Below are positions 24,724 to 37,664 of a stretch of DNA of 64,000 bases, piece by piece. The stretch comes from Micropterus salmoides (taxonomy: Eukaryota > Chordata > Actinopteri > Centrarchiformes > Centrarchidae). The stretch's first letter is position 1. Every line of letters starts with the position of its first letter. A program made the position numbers and the translations under genes. The DNA is taken from contig NW_024040596.1 in NCBI RefSeq assembly GCF_014851395.1, positions 10,232,155 through 10,296,154 of the forward strand. The letters run 5' to 3'. The notes beneath the pieces were generated by a model. That model had not been told where the DNA came from. It searched no databases and worked only from the letters and a program-made list of their open reading frames with translations.

Positions 24724-24901
24724 GTCGCTACTTTGTATTAACTTAAATACTAATTACAAAATCCTGTACTCATATAATGTGTGATTCCTATCGTCAATAC
24801 CGTCACACCAGGGCGGTGGGTCAGTTTAGCAGCTCCGGTTTCCTGGTTGACTTTCTGTTGCCGGAGTTCCTCCCTCAGCTGACTGACTCAACCACTCCGG
24901 G

Positions 24902-24909
24902 TGACGTCA
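24902..24909. promoter_or_regulatory. chmp2b: Perfect CRE (TGACGTCA) upstream of chmp2b
   Basis: The palindrome TGACGTCA lies 179 bp upstream of the chmp2b start codon, inside GTGACGTCACGG in the most GC-rich part of the region. CREB/ATF factors bind this sequence. Promoter position supports a function, but binding is inferred. Confidence 0.5.
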
Positions 24910-24949
24910 CGGCGGGACTCTCATGCTGCCTTCAAGTGTACCTTGTAAA

Positions 24950-27900
24950 ATGCCGCATCAAAATCAGAAAAAGTCTATCTCAATTGTCGTAAAAACTAAA
25001 TGAAAAATGTCAACAGGGTGGTGTGGTGTCACCCCTCCATTTTCTGTTAGACTGTAATCCAATGAATGTCTGATCTACAGAAGAATGTCACCTTAAGGAC
25101 AACGTGTATATTTTGATCCAGAGAGATCTACCTAGAGGAAAAGTCAGACAATGGTAGTCCTACTGTAGTTGCACCTTGCGAAGTGCCCACTCCAGTAACA
25201 AAATAAATAAATAAAATTGAATTATAATTTTATGTGTTTGAATTGAGATATTAAGACACAAGTGCTGATATTCTTTTTGTTTATTCATACATACGTTCAA
25301 ACACATTGGCAATATTCCATGCAGTACTTGAAAGCAGCAAAAAGGCACAGGAATGATAATAAACTGTTCATTTGCAACAAAGACATTTCTTATTATTTCT
25401 TAATGATAAGGCCAAGCAAGCAAATAAAGTCCTACTGACATGTGTGGGTTGCCTATCATTTTACTTTTACTTTTCACATTTACAGCATATTTAATCCAAC
25501 TGATGTGGTAATTGGCTCTCCTTTCAAACGGGTTTGAAAGAAGACCCAATAGTATATGTGAGCAGTCTATGCATCTGGACATGTTATCAGTATATACATT
25601 ATTCATAGCCCACATATATGTAAACTGTTTTAAGGAAACTTATTGTCCTAATAATAACCCACACAGCTTCTCACAGCATCATAAATGTCGTTCTTGTCAA
25701 TTTCCTTCCTCATCTCTTTATCCCAAGGGGCGAGGGGTTTCTTGCACTCCGGTGTGTATTCATATATTCGTATTGTCTTATTTCATATTGATGCTGAGAG
25801 CAACTTTATGTGCGGCGGTGGGACTCTTGAACCATAACCAACTCAATTTGGTGCATGTGTGTGTCTGTGTTGGAGGTGGCGGTGGGAGGTAGCACGGAAG
25901 ACTCAAGGTGGGGGGGTCTTAGCCCAGAAATTGTGAGAGACGCCAAGTTAGGGCTGAAGGAGAGGAGAGAAGGGTGACTTTGAGGAGAAGGAGACGAGGA
26001 CGGGTAGCCCTTAGCTCTTTTCTCCATCTCCAAGGAGGTATGTCTGTGTGCGTGCACTTGCCTGTGTGCATCACCATGTCGTCCTGAGGCGTTGTTCTTG
26101 TTAAGGTTATTAGGGAAGATGTTTGCTGCTAATCAGTAGAGGACTACAGGGACCCCTACTAAACGGCCTCATCATCAGAGGGCCCCAGTGGTGATAAATC
26201 TAGCCCCGAGCACCCAGAGGGCCTGCAGGTACAAAGCCTGTATCAGTCTCTGGCTTTGTTGCTAAAAAAGTAGGAGCATGTAAATCAATACCTAGGGATC
26301 ACATTTGGGCCTTTTCTACCTGTGATGGATATATTAGAGCTTTATAAAATATGCATTGTAGAATTGATCAATATTGCACAGTTGGAAGCCTTAAACCTGA
26401 ATTTATTGTAAAGAGACACTTTAATTGGATTCCATATAAATATACCTTATTTCTAGCATTGCTATTATTGTTACCCTCACCCTAACCTTTAAAGTAAAGG
26501 TTTTTGTTATTGTTATTGTTTTAGAGACTTCTCCAACTGGAATAAAAAGACAACACAAAAAGAAAAAAAAATTCTTTTTAATAGTTGGCAAAACTTGCCC
26601 TTTTTACAAATAGTAAATTCTGGTATAACGTGTTTTGTGTTAGTACATGCAACAACGGAAAGGTATGTAATGTAAGGTAATAAATAAAATGTGGGAAAAT
26701 GCTTGTCTTCTCTTTTTGGTTTCCACTGTCTTTTGATATCACTTTCTCCCCCTTTTCTCCACTTTCTTCAACTATCTGTCTCTCCCGTTCTCCTCCTCCA
26801 CCTCCTCCTCTCTGTGATCTAGCCCCAGGGCAAGCAGACACATAACGTTAAGGCACTAACTACAGAGTGTATGGACACACACACACACACACACACAGCA
26901 GAGAGAGACGTTCAAGTGTGAAATGAGATCTCTGCACAATCAGTGGGAGTCGCAGCCATAAAGCACATCAAGCTTTTCAGCTTTAAGGTATCATTGAACA
27001 AATCGTCAGAAATCCTTTCATCTGATAACTGCAGAGTTATTCTTGTAACAACTGTGTTTCTCTCCTCTTCACAGATAGACCCATTCAGGGACACCCAATG
27101 ATGAAACCAAGTAGTGGGTCTAGCAGTGAGTGGTTCTGTTTATTTATTTTTACTTAAAAGGACAGCAACTTATATTTTGCACAGTATAACAAAAATTAAC
27201 CCCACCCCACCCCCATCATGCAGTAACTGCTAGTATTACATTTTCAGCCACCAGCTTTACAGTGATATAATATAGACACATGCAGAAACATGAATTTCAA
27301 ATTTCAATAGTAACCCTAAAAAGCAAGACTTCATATCCATCACAACAGAGACAGACAATCCAATCACAATGATGTCTATTTTTTATAGCAATGGGCTCAT
27401 AATCTGCCCCATATGTGAGCAATACCACAAATTCCATTATTTTTGTCTATTTTGTCATTTGCAATAGAATTTCAACAAAGCTCCCTCAGGCATCCTCAAG
27501 CTGTATATCTCATACCGCATATTTATCAAGCATAAATCCTGGACTATAATAGGATATAAGACAAGACTGCATTCTTCCCTGTGCCCTGACATGTAAGTAG
27601 GCTGAAATATGTTTGTATGCAAACCACAGGGAGACCAGGGGGTGTGATGGGAGACACGGGATTTCAATAGCACTTCTTTCTCCGATGGATGGATACTTCA
27701 CTGCTACCCAGATGGAGAGACAGAGACAGATAGAAAGAGGCAGGCAGGACACAGAGTAGCAGGGGGTTCAAGGAAAAGGAGAACAGAGGGCAATTTCACA
27801 GACAGGAAGAGAAGGATGAATCAATGGAGCAATCAAAGGTAGAGGAGAGCAGGGACAGTGGCAGAAGTTGAAGTTCACAGGTTGGTCAAAAAGTCAGAAA

Positions 27901-28953
27901 CTGATCTATACACATACCTTGGACTCTTGGCCACTGTAGGCTTATACAGTCACTTTAGCTTTACATAAACTGTTATATTTTGTTTGTTTGATCTCTTCAA
28001 AAACCAGTGAAAAAATGACAAGTTTTAGTTATATGGGGGTTACTTACTGGACAATTTCTTGTTCACAGTAACTTGGTCTCACCTCACAATGATGACAACT
28101 TTCAAGGAGGTCACAGCACCCACCCAAGAAATAGTCAGTCACATAACCTCCATAATACCTCAACTATACAAGAACATGTTCATTAGAGAGATTTCAAGCT
28201 GCTGGTATGGGGATTTTGTTACCAGCGGACAGACGCAGGTTAGTGGTTTTCCCGTTTTAAGTCCTGATGCTGTAGCCTCAAATTTAATACAGATATGTTA
28301 ATAGGCTATCGATCTTTTAATCCAACATGAATAAGCATATTGCCCAAAATGTCGAACTATTCTTTTAACAATAAAAGACAAGCTAATCAGTTTCACTTTC
28401 AACGATGCGCTTTGTTACTTTTAGTACAGTACCACAAGGAATTATTTCTTCTGACGTTCTGATCCATTTCCAAAGTATGTAGTGGAGAGGGTTTAGGACA
28501 TACGGAAGACAGCGGGTGGCTGAGAGAGTGGGAAGAGGCAGGAAGACAGGGTGATATCAGCGGGGGAGGCAGGGGCCAGGGAGTTTGGGATGGCCTAATA
28601 AATCGAGTGAGTGACTCCACTCATTTCTGCCCGTGGGACGAATCTAGTCGAGCTCACTGGCATAGTGCAGCATCAGGGAATTGTGGGTAATGAGAGATTA
28701 TTCTCCCCTGTAGTGTTTGCTCATCATCATTGCCACTCACAACATCCCCAGCCTCACACGAAAGCATGCACACACATCCTAACACAGGCAGGTGTGGAGT
28801 TATGTACAACACGTGCAGACACACATACACAGACAGTGGGACACATCTTGCAGACATGCAGTTGGTTTTGTGAGTAAGGTCAAACTGCGAGGTGTTATTG
28901 TTTAAATCTGCTGCTGGCGCCAATTTTGGATGTCACACTCAGTGAGGCACACA

Positions 28954-28996
<43 letters not shown>

Positions 28997-29870
28997 CAAT
29001 GATACCCTCTTTTATCCACAGGTCCTTTTTGCCTGAGGATGTCAATCTGTCTGAGGGTAGATCCTACATGCATCCAACCAGAACCTTCTTTTACCCTTTC
29101 TCTCTCTCTTCTGTCTCTCCAGTCTATGGTCCTCCTCGCCCTGGGGCCCGGCTGCGACCACAAGAAGTAGGCTGGTGGTCCCAGCAGGGGCCGAGGCTCA
29201 GACACACCATTAGCATGAGGGAATTATAGTCATTACAACTGGAAGGGCAACGGAGGACAAGTGCTTCACTCTGCAGAGGAGGGAGGAGGTTTGGGAAGTT
29301 GTGTGAGGGGGGAAACAGACAAAGTGGGAAGCTTTATTAATCAGATAGTTGAGAATGTATCCAACATGTAATACATGGATGTATTTATAAATTAATATGT
29401 TTATTCTAGACATTGCATTTGAGATGAAAGTTTCTATAATCCATGCAGGACAGTGTCATTAGTAATGACAGTTGGACAGGTGGGTAAGGTGAGTTTTTCA
29501 ACTGAGAATCATCAAGCTGGAAGAGTGGAAAATCACCTTGAGCTGGAGTTTTACACCAACTGTTTCCATTTTGGTTTGGTTGTTGTTTAATAAATGATTC
29601 AATAATGATCGAAATAAAATTCTGCAATGCAAGTGAACTCCAGGGGACACATATTACTTTAATTCAAGTTATGTACAGTCTTGATTGACATCGAGTTTGA
29701 ACCCTATCATTTTAATTAGCCTCACTGTTAATTTAGTGTGTGAAAATATGAGATTTGCTTTTTAAAGAAGAGAATATACTTTAGATCTGAGTTATTTTTT
29801 AGTTATTTTTTATAGTATGTTCTCAATGTAGTATTTATCTCTTATGAAAAGTAAAAACACATTCTGTTTT
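24950..29870. other. chmp2b-vgll3 intergenic region, left part
   Basis: No gene was recognised on either strand. Visible landmarks are a short (CA)n at 26876-26897, a 45-bp (CA)n at 28949-28993, polypyrimidine-rich stretches near 26700-26820, and moderately GC-rich unique-looking DNA around 26080-26250 and 28620-28760 that could be regulatory. Open frames here are short and lack recognisable domains. Confidence 0.5.
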
Positions 29871-29872
29871 TA

Positions 29873-30378
29873 AAGAGGTGGTATTATGCTTTTGGGCTTC
29901 TTCCCTCTCCATTGAGTTATATACCTTTTTTGTGCATGTAATAGATTTGAACTGTGTTACTGTGATGTAGAGACTTCAGAGCTCAGTTAAAACTTTATGG
30001 ATGAAAGATACCCTTGTTACAGATTAATAATTCACCACTCTTGCTCCAGTCTATGTTGCCAAGCTGGTCAGCCACATGTACAGCTGAACCAAAGCCGTGT
30101 TTACCAGCTTCTCAGTGACCCGCCTTCTCTGCTTCTGATTGGCTAATAGTCCTTAACTAGGAACTGCGCATGTACAACTCCCAACAAAGATCATGTAGAG
30201 ACAAGATGTATCACTCCGTAGCTAAAACGAAGCGTTCAACACAGGGTGAAAAGAGGAGCTGCATCAATGTGCAGTATGACAAAAATATGGTGTTTTTTGA
30301 AAATTAAACCATGTAAATCTGTTCTGGTACAACCCCTAAATAAGATTTTAAACCTGAAAATGAGCATAATAATGACCA
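29873..30378 (+). mobile_element. Non-autonomous DNA transposon (MITE) with imperfect inverted ends
   Basis: The left end reads AAGAGGTGGTATTATGCTTT. The right end, reverse-complemented, reads GGTCATTATTATGCTCATTT, so the ends are imperfect inverted repeats. Internal phrases 'ctgattggctaatagtcctt', 'ctgcgcatgtacaactccca' and 'gaagcgttcaacacagggtg' belong to a common fish MITE family. A target duplication is not clear. Confidence 0.6.
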
Positions 30379-30379
30379 T

Positions 30380-33300
30380 TGTATAGGACTGATATCAATA
30401 GTTTTGTAAAGATAGAACAAAGCTTGAATCACCAAGATGTGGAGGAGGGGCCCCCAAAGCAAAATCTTACCCAGGGCCCCAAAAAGGCTGCAACTGGCCA
30501 TTCTGGCGCATTTTCACTCAAAGGTGTCTGCATAGCAAAAGAAGCTTCCCGTGTTTCCATTTATTCCTTTGTGTTTTCATTCGTGCTGGAGAGCATTTTC
30601 TTACAGTCACAGATAATATGAACCTATTCAACATTCTTCCCCATGTCATTGTTTAAACCAGACATCAATATTTTGCTCCAAAAGTAATAGAGCAAAATCG
30701 TATGGAAAAGAACCCGTATACTTAATTTCACACATATCCAAAGTATGACTCAAATGTTGTGCATAAACAGTATATATTTCCAATTTGCTGCAGATTTTCT
30801 AATTGAACATTTAAATCCATGTCCAGCTTTTGCTTAAAATGAAAATTCCTCCCAGTTTAACCCTCCGAGGGGGACACATAAATGAAGTAGATTCCCCTCC
30901 ATCGACGTGACCCTGTCTTTGAGTCTTCATCATCTCATTAACTTCTGCTGGACAGCCTGGGCAGTTTGCTTTATCTTTATACACGCAGAATATGAGCTAA
31001 AACTGGGTGGACTATAAGTAATCATCTGCTTTTTAAGCAAGGTCAGCATGGTGACTCTGAGGGAACCCAATATCCGCTGGACACTTTGTTAACAGACAGA
31101 CAGCATGGGCGCAGACACACAAGCACGCACGCTGTGAAGGAAGTGCTCCTCTTTGTCTAGTCTTTGCAATTAAAACTCTCATTTCCATTTATAAAATGTG
31201 CAATAATGGCTAGAACAATTAAAACTGAATGTGTGAGATCACTGAGATAATGAAAAGGCGAAAGCGTGGCACTTTTGTTTGACAGAAAAACCCTTGTAAC
31301 AGTTTTTTTTCCCTTTGGCTTAACACAGAAATTCCTTTTCCATTAACTTACAAATGACTGTCTTTTGCTCATTACAAAACACACTGATACTACCACCGTG
31401 TTGTTCTGTGTCTCACTTAAACTGAATTATATATCAAGATCCGTTTTCCTGTTTTAAATTAGAGGAAACAATGTTATACATAGTAAGGGTTTTTCCGAAT
31501 ATGAAATATGAATATCCAGTCATATTGCATCACCACGCACTTGAAGATGCACTAATGATTCTTTAATTAGACTTTAATGTTTGCACTCCACCCCCACTTC
31601 TCACACATACTACACTAAACTGCATAAAATTATCCACTGAATGTACAGAGAGACACACACAGATAGCATGTGTGAAATAATGGAAGAATGTCAGTTATTT
31701 AATTGGTCAGATACTGGCTTTTTAAATACATTTTCCTTGACTTAACGTCACAGATTTCATTACAATGACATAGGAAATGAGCAGTGGTACCCAAAAAAAT
31801 AAATGTTCATCCACATGTTAAAAGGTGTCATCTTTGTCATCAAACCATAAAATACTGTAAATGTTGTTTTCTTGGATTTTCCACACTATACATTTATATT
31901 TCACTATATATATAGTTTATACATATAATATATATATGTATATATAATGCTATATAGTCAATGGCCTTCGAGTAGCCCAATTTATATGAGAAAACCTGCA
32001 TGTGCAGTGTTCATTTGTTTTGCCTTATGCATCATCTCTGTCATCATCATTGTCATCATCATCTTCAGGTCGTCCAGAGAGTCAGCTGAGGCAGGTGTGT
32101 GTTTCTACAGACTCTCTCCAGGGCCAAAGAACGATAACAACCGCACTACAAAATTCATGATGCTGCAGTCTGCCTAATGCGAGACATCATCATCAACAGC
32201 ACTCAGCTCTATCTCACACCTGCCTCATCAAGGGTGCGGTGTAAGGTTGCAAAGGATAGATCTTTAATTTGGCAACATACTCCATTTTTTTGTTGAATAA
32301 TACTTTGACAAAAAAGTGTGGACTTTATGGAAGGCAAAATTGTTTTTAATTGTCAGTGTCTCCAAACTAGGAAGGGTGAACTTTCTTTGATTTTTTTCTT
32401 TTACCTCTGAGACCAAGATCTGGGACACAACACTTGTGACCTGTTTCTTGGGATGTATCCCCAAAACCGCCTCCCTCTCAGAGAAGAATGCTCCTCTGAA
32501 ATGTGTCTGTGATCTAAAGTAGTGGAAGTGAAATTTCTTTAGATCTAAAGCACTGGAGGAGCCCCCTCGTTCTTTGAGGGGTAATAACAGCAGGAAAAGC
32601 AAACAATTCTCCAACTCCACTTTAATTTCTGTCCCTTCCCTTCTCCCCCCCCCCCGAAACATCCACTAATAATCATCTCTGTGCCTCATTAAGGAGCAGA
32701 GGAGTAGAGGCACAGGCTGCTCCAGATGTTTGGTGGAAAACCCCTGAGGTCCGGTGTCTGTGTCAGAGACACTTGTGTGTGTGTCACTGTCTGTTGTAAT
32801 ATGCACTATCAAGTGTGCATGATTGCATGAGTGTGTGCATGTATGTGTATCAGTGGCACCTCTCTAAATCTGTGCGTTTGATACTTCCTGCACTGTCTCT
32901 AGGCATCACTCTGTGTGTTCCACTGCCCTACTTCCAAAGCAAGCGCATGCAGCGAGGGATGAGGTTTTCTCTATGAGAACACTAGATGGAGATGCGGACT
33001 AAGTCTTCTATCTCTGCACGGTTTTGAAATCAGTCTCTTTGTCTGCCGGTGTTTGTCACAATGAGCGATCTGTCAGGTGAAGACATGCAAGTCGCAGAAT
33101 TATTTGAATGATTTATGGGGCTGATACTGACTGTTTATTAAAATCTACCCCAGTCACTGTTTTCCAACTTTGTTATGATAGATATGATTGGCACATGACA
33201 CATTGGCTGCTCTTTAAATACCATTTCATTAATTCTGGATGACACAATGAGTACTCGCATATAAGGTACTACAATTCAAAGAAGTTGAAAAGGAGCACAA

Positions 33301-33845
33301 AATACACTCTTCCTGCTGATTCAGCTTTCCACCCTCATTATCTGAAGAGATTTTGACAATATCAATTGAATTGTTTTTTTGGTAGGCACAGCTGAGTTTT
33401 TCTGAAATGAGCCCACTCCAAATGTTTTTGCAACTCCTGTGTAAGTTCTTTTCAGAATGCTGCCCCACTTCCACGATGTCTAATCACACCATCAGCTTGT
33501 GAATGCATAATTCACACTCCCTTTGTGAGATTAAAGTGAATGAAACATGAGTAAAAATGATGAGGCTTGTTACTCACTTGCCATAGTTTCTGAGGTCTCA
33601 TCAGACCTGGCACCTGGCAACCAGCATGCAGGGCGGATCCAGGATTTAAATTATAAATCTTCCTGTTGTCTTTCCTGAACATTTACCTTTTACCAAATCC
33701 CACAGTGGGGGAAATGCACACTGATGAAAGCTAAGAATGAGAAGAGACACATGAAAAAAAGTTTAAGTGAGAGACAATACATCTTTGATGCAAACACTAA
33801 AGCAATTCTATAAATAACTAAACAGTTTTGCCACTTTGCCTTTAA
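30380..33845. other. chmp2b-vgll3 intergenic region, middle part
   Basis: No gene was recognised. There is an AT-rich TATA-repeat patch at about 31895-31975 and a C-run at 32645-32655. The stretch 30840-31090 is unique-looking and of moderate GC, so it might be conserved non-coding DNA. A 132-codon frame on the minus strand (32662-32264) has no recognisable domain. Confidence 0.45.
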
Positions 33846-33846
33846 T

Positions 33847-34180
33847 GTCCATCCATCCATCGTCAACCACTTATCCTGTGTACAGGGTTGCAGGGGGGCT
33901 GGAGGCAATCCCAGCTGACTTTGGGCAAAATGCAGGGTACACCCTGGTCAGGTCACCAGTCCATTGCAGGGCCACACATAGACACACAACCACTTGCAAA
34001 ATTTCAGAGACACCAATTAACCTAGCCTGCATGTCTTTGGATGGTGGGAGGAAGCTGGAGCACCTGGAGAGAACCCATGCAGACACAGGGAGAACATTCA
34101 AACTCCACACAGAAAGGCTGGGTCAACCAGGGTTTGAACCCACGACCTTCTTGCTGTGAGGTGACAGTGCTAACCACTTT
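33847..34180 (-). mobile_element. tRNA-derived SINE-like repeat (minus orientation)
   Basis: Read on the minus strand, it has GTGGTTAGCACTGTCACC (A-box-like), then GTGGGTTCAAACCC (B-box-like), then the body 'catgcaggctaggttaattg', ending in the GGATAAGTGGTTGACGATGG and ATGGATGG tail. This is a very common fish dispersed repeat. The copy is nearly full length. Confidence 0.7.
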
Positions 34181-34994
34181 TTTAAAAGGATCAAATCATT
34201 AAACAAGCTTTTGTCCTTTAATTAGTCCTTCATTTTGTGTAAATAGCTTAGAGTCTCGTATCAATGGGTTCATTTATAAAAACGTTTATTTGTTCATAAA
34301 AACAACAAAAAATGCTGTGGAGATTAAAGGTTGATTATTCTGGCACCACTTAATGCACCATCCGTCACTGCTCACCCCTCCCTTTGCAAACAGTAAGAGA
34401 AACTACGGTGGCCAGCTCTGTCGGATCTTGTGCTAAATAATAAGTATGGTCCTCCATTTGTCCAAATTTCTCCTACCTCTGATAAACCACCTGACTACTA
34501 CTACTACTACTTATATTTATGTTTGTTTTTCGTACATATTCAACGTAGTGATGTTAAGAGCTCTGTAGTTCGTCTGTTACTGCACAAACATGACGGCGTC
34601 CATGTAAGAGTAAAAAAGTATGTAGACAGAAATGGCTCCTTCGGTTCATTTTGTAAGGTCTTTATACACAACTGAAAACATAGTTATGTGTATTACTGTA
34701 AAACTTCAATTACTAGCCGAGTCCCAAGCCGCATAGCCACATACCCATTTTTATGGCCTGGTGTGGGAACACATTTTGACAAATAAGCCAAAACACAGGT
34801 CTCCATTCAAAGAGCTCTTACACATTGCAAAATGAAGTATTTCATTTCATAGAACTTTTTGTCCTTATTACCGTAATACTTAAAATAAAAGAAAGGTCCC
34901 AATTAGACTCCAAGTGTGGCTACACGTTTTGACAAATGGCTAGTAATGTGTAAAACCTCTTAAAGACCACCGGACTGACCTAAGCTGCTAAGCT

Positions 34995-35200
34995 GTTTAG
35001 ATCGGCCTTTCTGTGTGCAGTTTGCATGTTCTCCCCGAGTCTGCGGGGGTGTCTTCCGGGTGTTCCAGTTTCCCCCACCATCAAAAACATGTTAGGTAGG
35101 TACTCCAGTCAGTGCTAGCTCAGATCTGGAATTGGTCCCCAGGCACTTTACAGTGGCTGTCCACTGCTCCCTTGATGGATGGGTTAAATGCAGACCTTTA
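34995..35200 (+). mobile_element. Degraded SINE-like repeat fragment
   Basis: It shares 'gtttgcatgttctccccg', diverges to 'caaaaacatgttaggtag', and ends 'gcactttacagtggctgtcc' with 'gatgggttaaatgcagacc'. It is related to the repeats at 33847 and 35893 but has a different 3' body. Its tRNA-like head is missing. Confidence 0.55.
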
Positions 35201-35892
35201 CCTTATAACTTGTAAAGATGCACATGCTACACATTGTTATATCAAATAGATTCTCCACAATTCAATCGTTTAGTTCATTTTACAGGAACCATGAGCACCA
35301 AAGTATAATTCTTTCAGATTTGCATGATAAGGTAAACAAGAAAAAGGAAAAAAAGAAGTGGTGACGCCCTGCTTTTGAAGGGGTCATAAAGTTCAAATAT
35401 GTGTTCATTCCTTGATTATTTATAAGGTTCCACCAATCAAAAGAATCAAAATTATTAATCATAAAATTGAATCCAAGTTGAAATAACTGTGGTAACCTTC
35501 AGATTTCATCCTTTCTAGGCTAGGCCACCAGTATTTTGATTTGGGGCTCTCTCTCTGCTCTCTCTCTCTCTGTGCATGAGGTTGGCCTAGATGCGCTCTC
35601 TCTGAGCTAGATCAAATTAATGTTTCCTAATTAATATGTAATATAATCGCCTAATTTTTATTAAGAAATTAAGAAGTAATATTCATTGTGGTTCAACTAA
35701 ACAATGTGATAGTAGCCTCTTTCCCACCTTTGTTGAGCAAGAGTTTTGTGGGAAAGGAATTAAACGCCTGTTCCAAATATAGACAGGGTGAGCAAATAAA
35801 AGCCCTTAATTGAAGTTTTAAGGTACCTAATAAACATTACAGTGAGCTGCATGTTTAGTGGTACTGGTTAAGCTGCAGATGAAATAAGGGTC

Positions 35893-36132
35893 AGGGCAAC
35901 ACGGTGGTGCAGTGCTTAGCACTGTCGCTTCACAGCAAGAAGGTTGTGTGTTCAAACCCTGGTTGCCCCAGCCTTCCTTTGTGGAGTTGCATGTTCTCCC
36001 TGCGTCCGTGTGGGTTCTCTCCAGGTGCTCCGGCTTCTTCCCACCGTCCAAAGACATGCAGGCTAGGTAAATTGTGGTTGTTTGTCTATGTGTGGCCCTG
36101 TATGGAGGATAAGCGGTTGACGATGGATGGAA
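35893..36132 (+). mobile_element. tRNA-derived SINE-like repeat with internal deletion (plus orientation)
   Basis: The head carries GTGGTGCAGTGCTTAGCAC (A-box-like) and GTGTTCAAACCC (B-box-like). The body follows to 'gtggccctgta', then jumps straight to GGATAAGCGGTTGACGATGG. The roughly 90 bp between those points in the 33847 copy are deleted. It lies opposite in orientation to that copy, 1.7 kb away. Confidence 0.7.
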
Positions 36133-36329
36133 ATAAGGTTTGCAATTAAGACACCGCGCCTTGGTCTATGCATTGAACAGGGAAGAAAGGTAAACACGGG
36201 AACCAATACTATTCCTACGAAGATACTCAAGAGTCCTATAAGGTGCACTTTGAAATCTCCTTGCTTGTTTTGTTTGAATGTGTTGCTAAACCAGATTGCT
36301 GTGGAAAAAGCTAGGACAGAAGTGTCTTC

Positions 36330-36625
36330 AGCCACGCTAGCAGTGAGGCTGTCCATAGGCACTGCGGTGCTTTTAGCTAAGTGCTGATGTTTACCTGGTA
36401 TACTGCCATTTTAGTTTAGCATGCTAGCATTCTAACATATTAGCACTAAACACAAATGTCATAGGTATATTTGGTCATAAACCCAAGTATTCAGCAAACT
36501 AGTATTTTGACCTGATGATGCTGCTGGAGGAAAAGTCAGGGGAACACCAACGTCAGTAGGATATACCCTGTGGGGACTGCAATCCAAACGTTTTGGAGAT
36601 ATTTCAGTTTGGACCAAAGCTCTGG
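36330..36625 (+). repeat. Dispersed fish repeat of unassigned class
   Basis: Phrases 'gctagcattctaacatatta', 'tatttggtcataaacccaag', 'ttttgacctgatgatgctgc' and 'ggaaaagtcaggggaacacc' are typical of a widespread fish repeat. Class and ends are unknown to me. Confidence 0.5.
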
Positions 36626-37216
36626 ATCCTCATCGGGAACATGGCACCCTGAGTCTAGGTTCTGCTTGAGGTTTCTACATGTAAAAGGAGAGTTTTAATT
36701 GTTAGGTCTAAATAATTGGGTCTAAATAATATTACAATGGAATATTACAAGGAATTAACTTCTCTTAAATCATTTCATTCATTCCTCAAAAACATGGAAA
36801 CCCAGGTGTGATTTTTATAAGGTTAAAACATAAGCTTTACATTAAGAATTTAATAAAAAAAAGATCAGAATCAAAGGTTCATGATTAGCAGTCAGTGAGT
36901 TTAAACAGGGACCAGCATTGAGAGGAGGGCAATCATGCCACAAGGAGTATGAGGCCTAAGATTTTTATTATACCTGAATACCTTACTGATTAGTTCCTCT
37001 TCTCTGCTGCAGGAAAATTACCCAATATTGTCATGTGTCCACTCTGCCCTGTACTTTAAGTAGAACTGTAGCTATGGTCAAAGTACCCTGGGAATGACAC
37101 ATGACTATGAATAACCTGCCTTATTGAATGACCTCATAATAACAGAGTCACGGTTATTTATTTACTTCACAATTATGACTCAAATGGACTGAAAGAAACT
37201 TAAAATAAGTATTGGC

Positions 37217-37460
37217 TCTAGGGCTCGAGCAGTCATCCACTCATCAGAAGGTGGGTGGTTTGATCCCCTGCTCCGAATCTCCGAATCTGCACGTCGAAGT
37301 GTCCTCAGGCAAGATACTGAACCCCAAATTGCTGTGTGAATGTAAATGAATGTGTTCACTTCTGTTTCACCTTAGCCTCTGCCATCAGTGTATAAATTTG
37401 ATGTAGTGTAGTAGTGGTCGGAAAGACTAGAAGGGTGCTATACAAGTACAGACCATTTAC
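37217..37460 (+). mobile_element. tRNA-derived SINE-like repeat
   Basis: The head reads 'ggctcgagcagtcatccac', then 'ggtggtttgatcccctgctc' (B-box-like GGTTCGATCCC). The body 'gtcctcaggcaagatactga', 'accccaaattgctg' and the tail 'gtgctatacaagtacagacc' followed by atttac are typical of a fish SINE family. Confidence 0.65.
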
Positions 37461-37579
37461 TAGATTTAAGAGATGGAAAATATGATTTGATGCTGTAATA
37501 AAGAATTCAAAGATCTCAACTTTACTTTACGCTCTAATTACTTGTTTAATGAAATGTATGGGGTTGATTGTTCTTATGT

Positions 37580-37660
37580 AGTTTTTATGATGCTTTGGCA
37601 ATATATTTGTTACACATTTATGCCAATAAAGCTAATTTGAATTTGAATTTAAATTTGAAG
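37580..37660 (+). repeat. LINE-like 3' tail with TTTGAA repeats
   Basis: The block 'gctttggcaatatatttg', 'tgccaataaagctaatttga' and then TTTGAATTTGAA repeats is a common 3' end of fish non-LTR elements. No reverse transcriptase region is attached. Confidence 0.5.
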
Positions 37661-37664
37661 ATCT

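Noticed and set aside
25512..25892. 126-codon plus-strand frame
   Set aside because: Starts without good context, ends in a GT/GGC-rich stretch and has no recognisable domain.
32264..32662. 132-codon minus-strand frame, the longest frame outside known genes and microsatellites
   Set aside because: It starts with an ATG beside a homopolymer and has a plausible length, but has no recognised domain, no promoter and no partner exons. A frame this long is not surprising by chance in 64 kb. Transcript data would change this view.
35904..36149. Apparent tRNA gene-like A and B boxes
   Set aside because: They belong to the head of a dispersed SINE-like repeat, and the cloverleaf is not complete.
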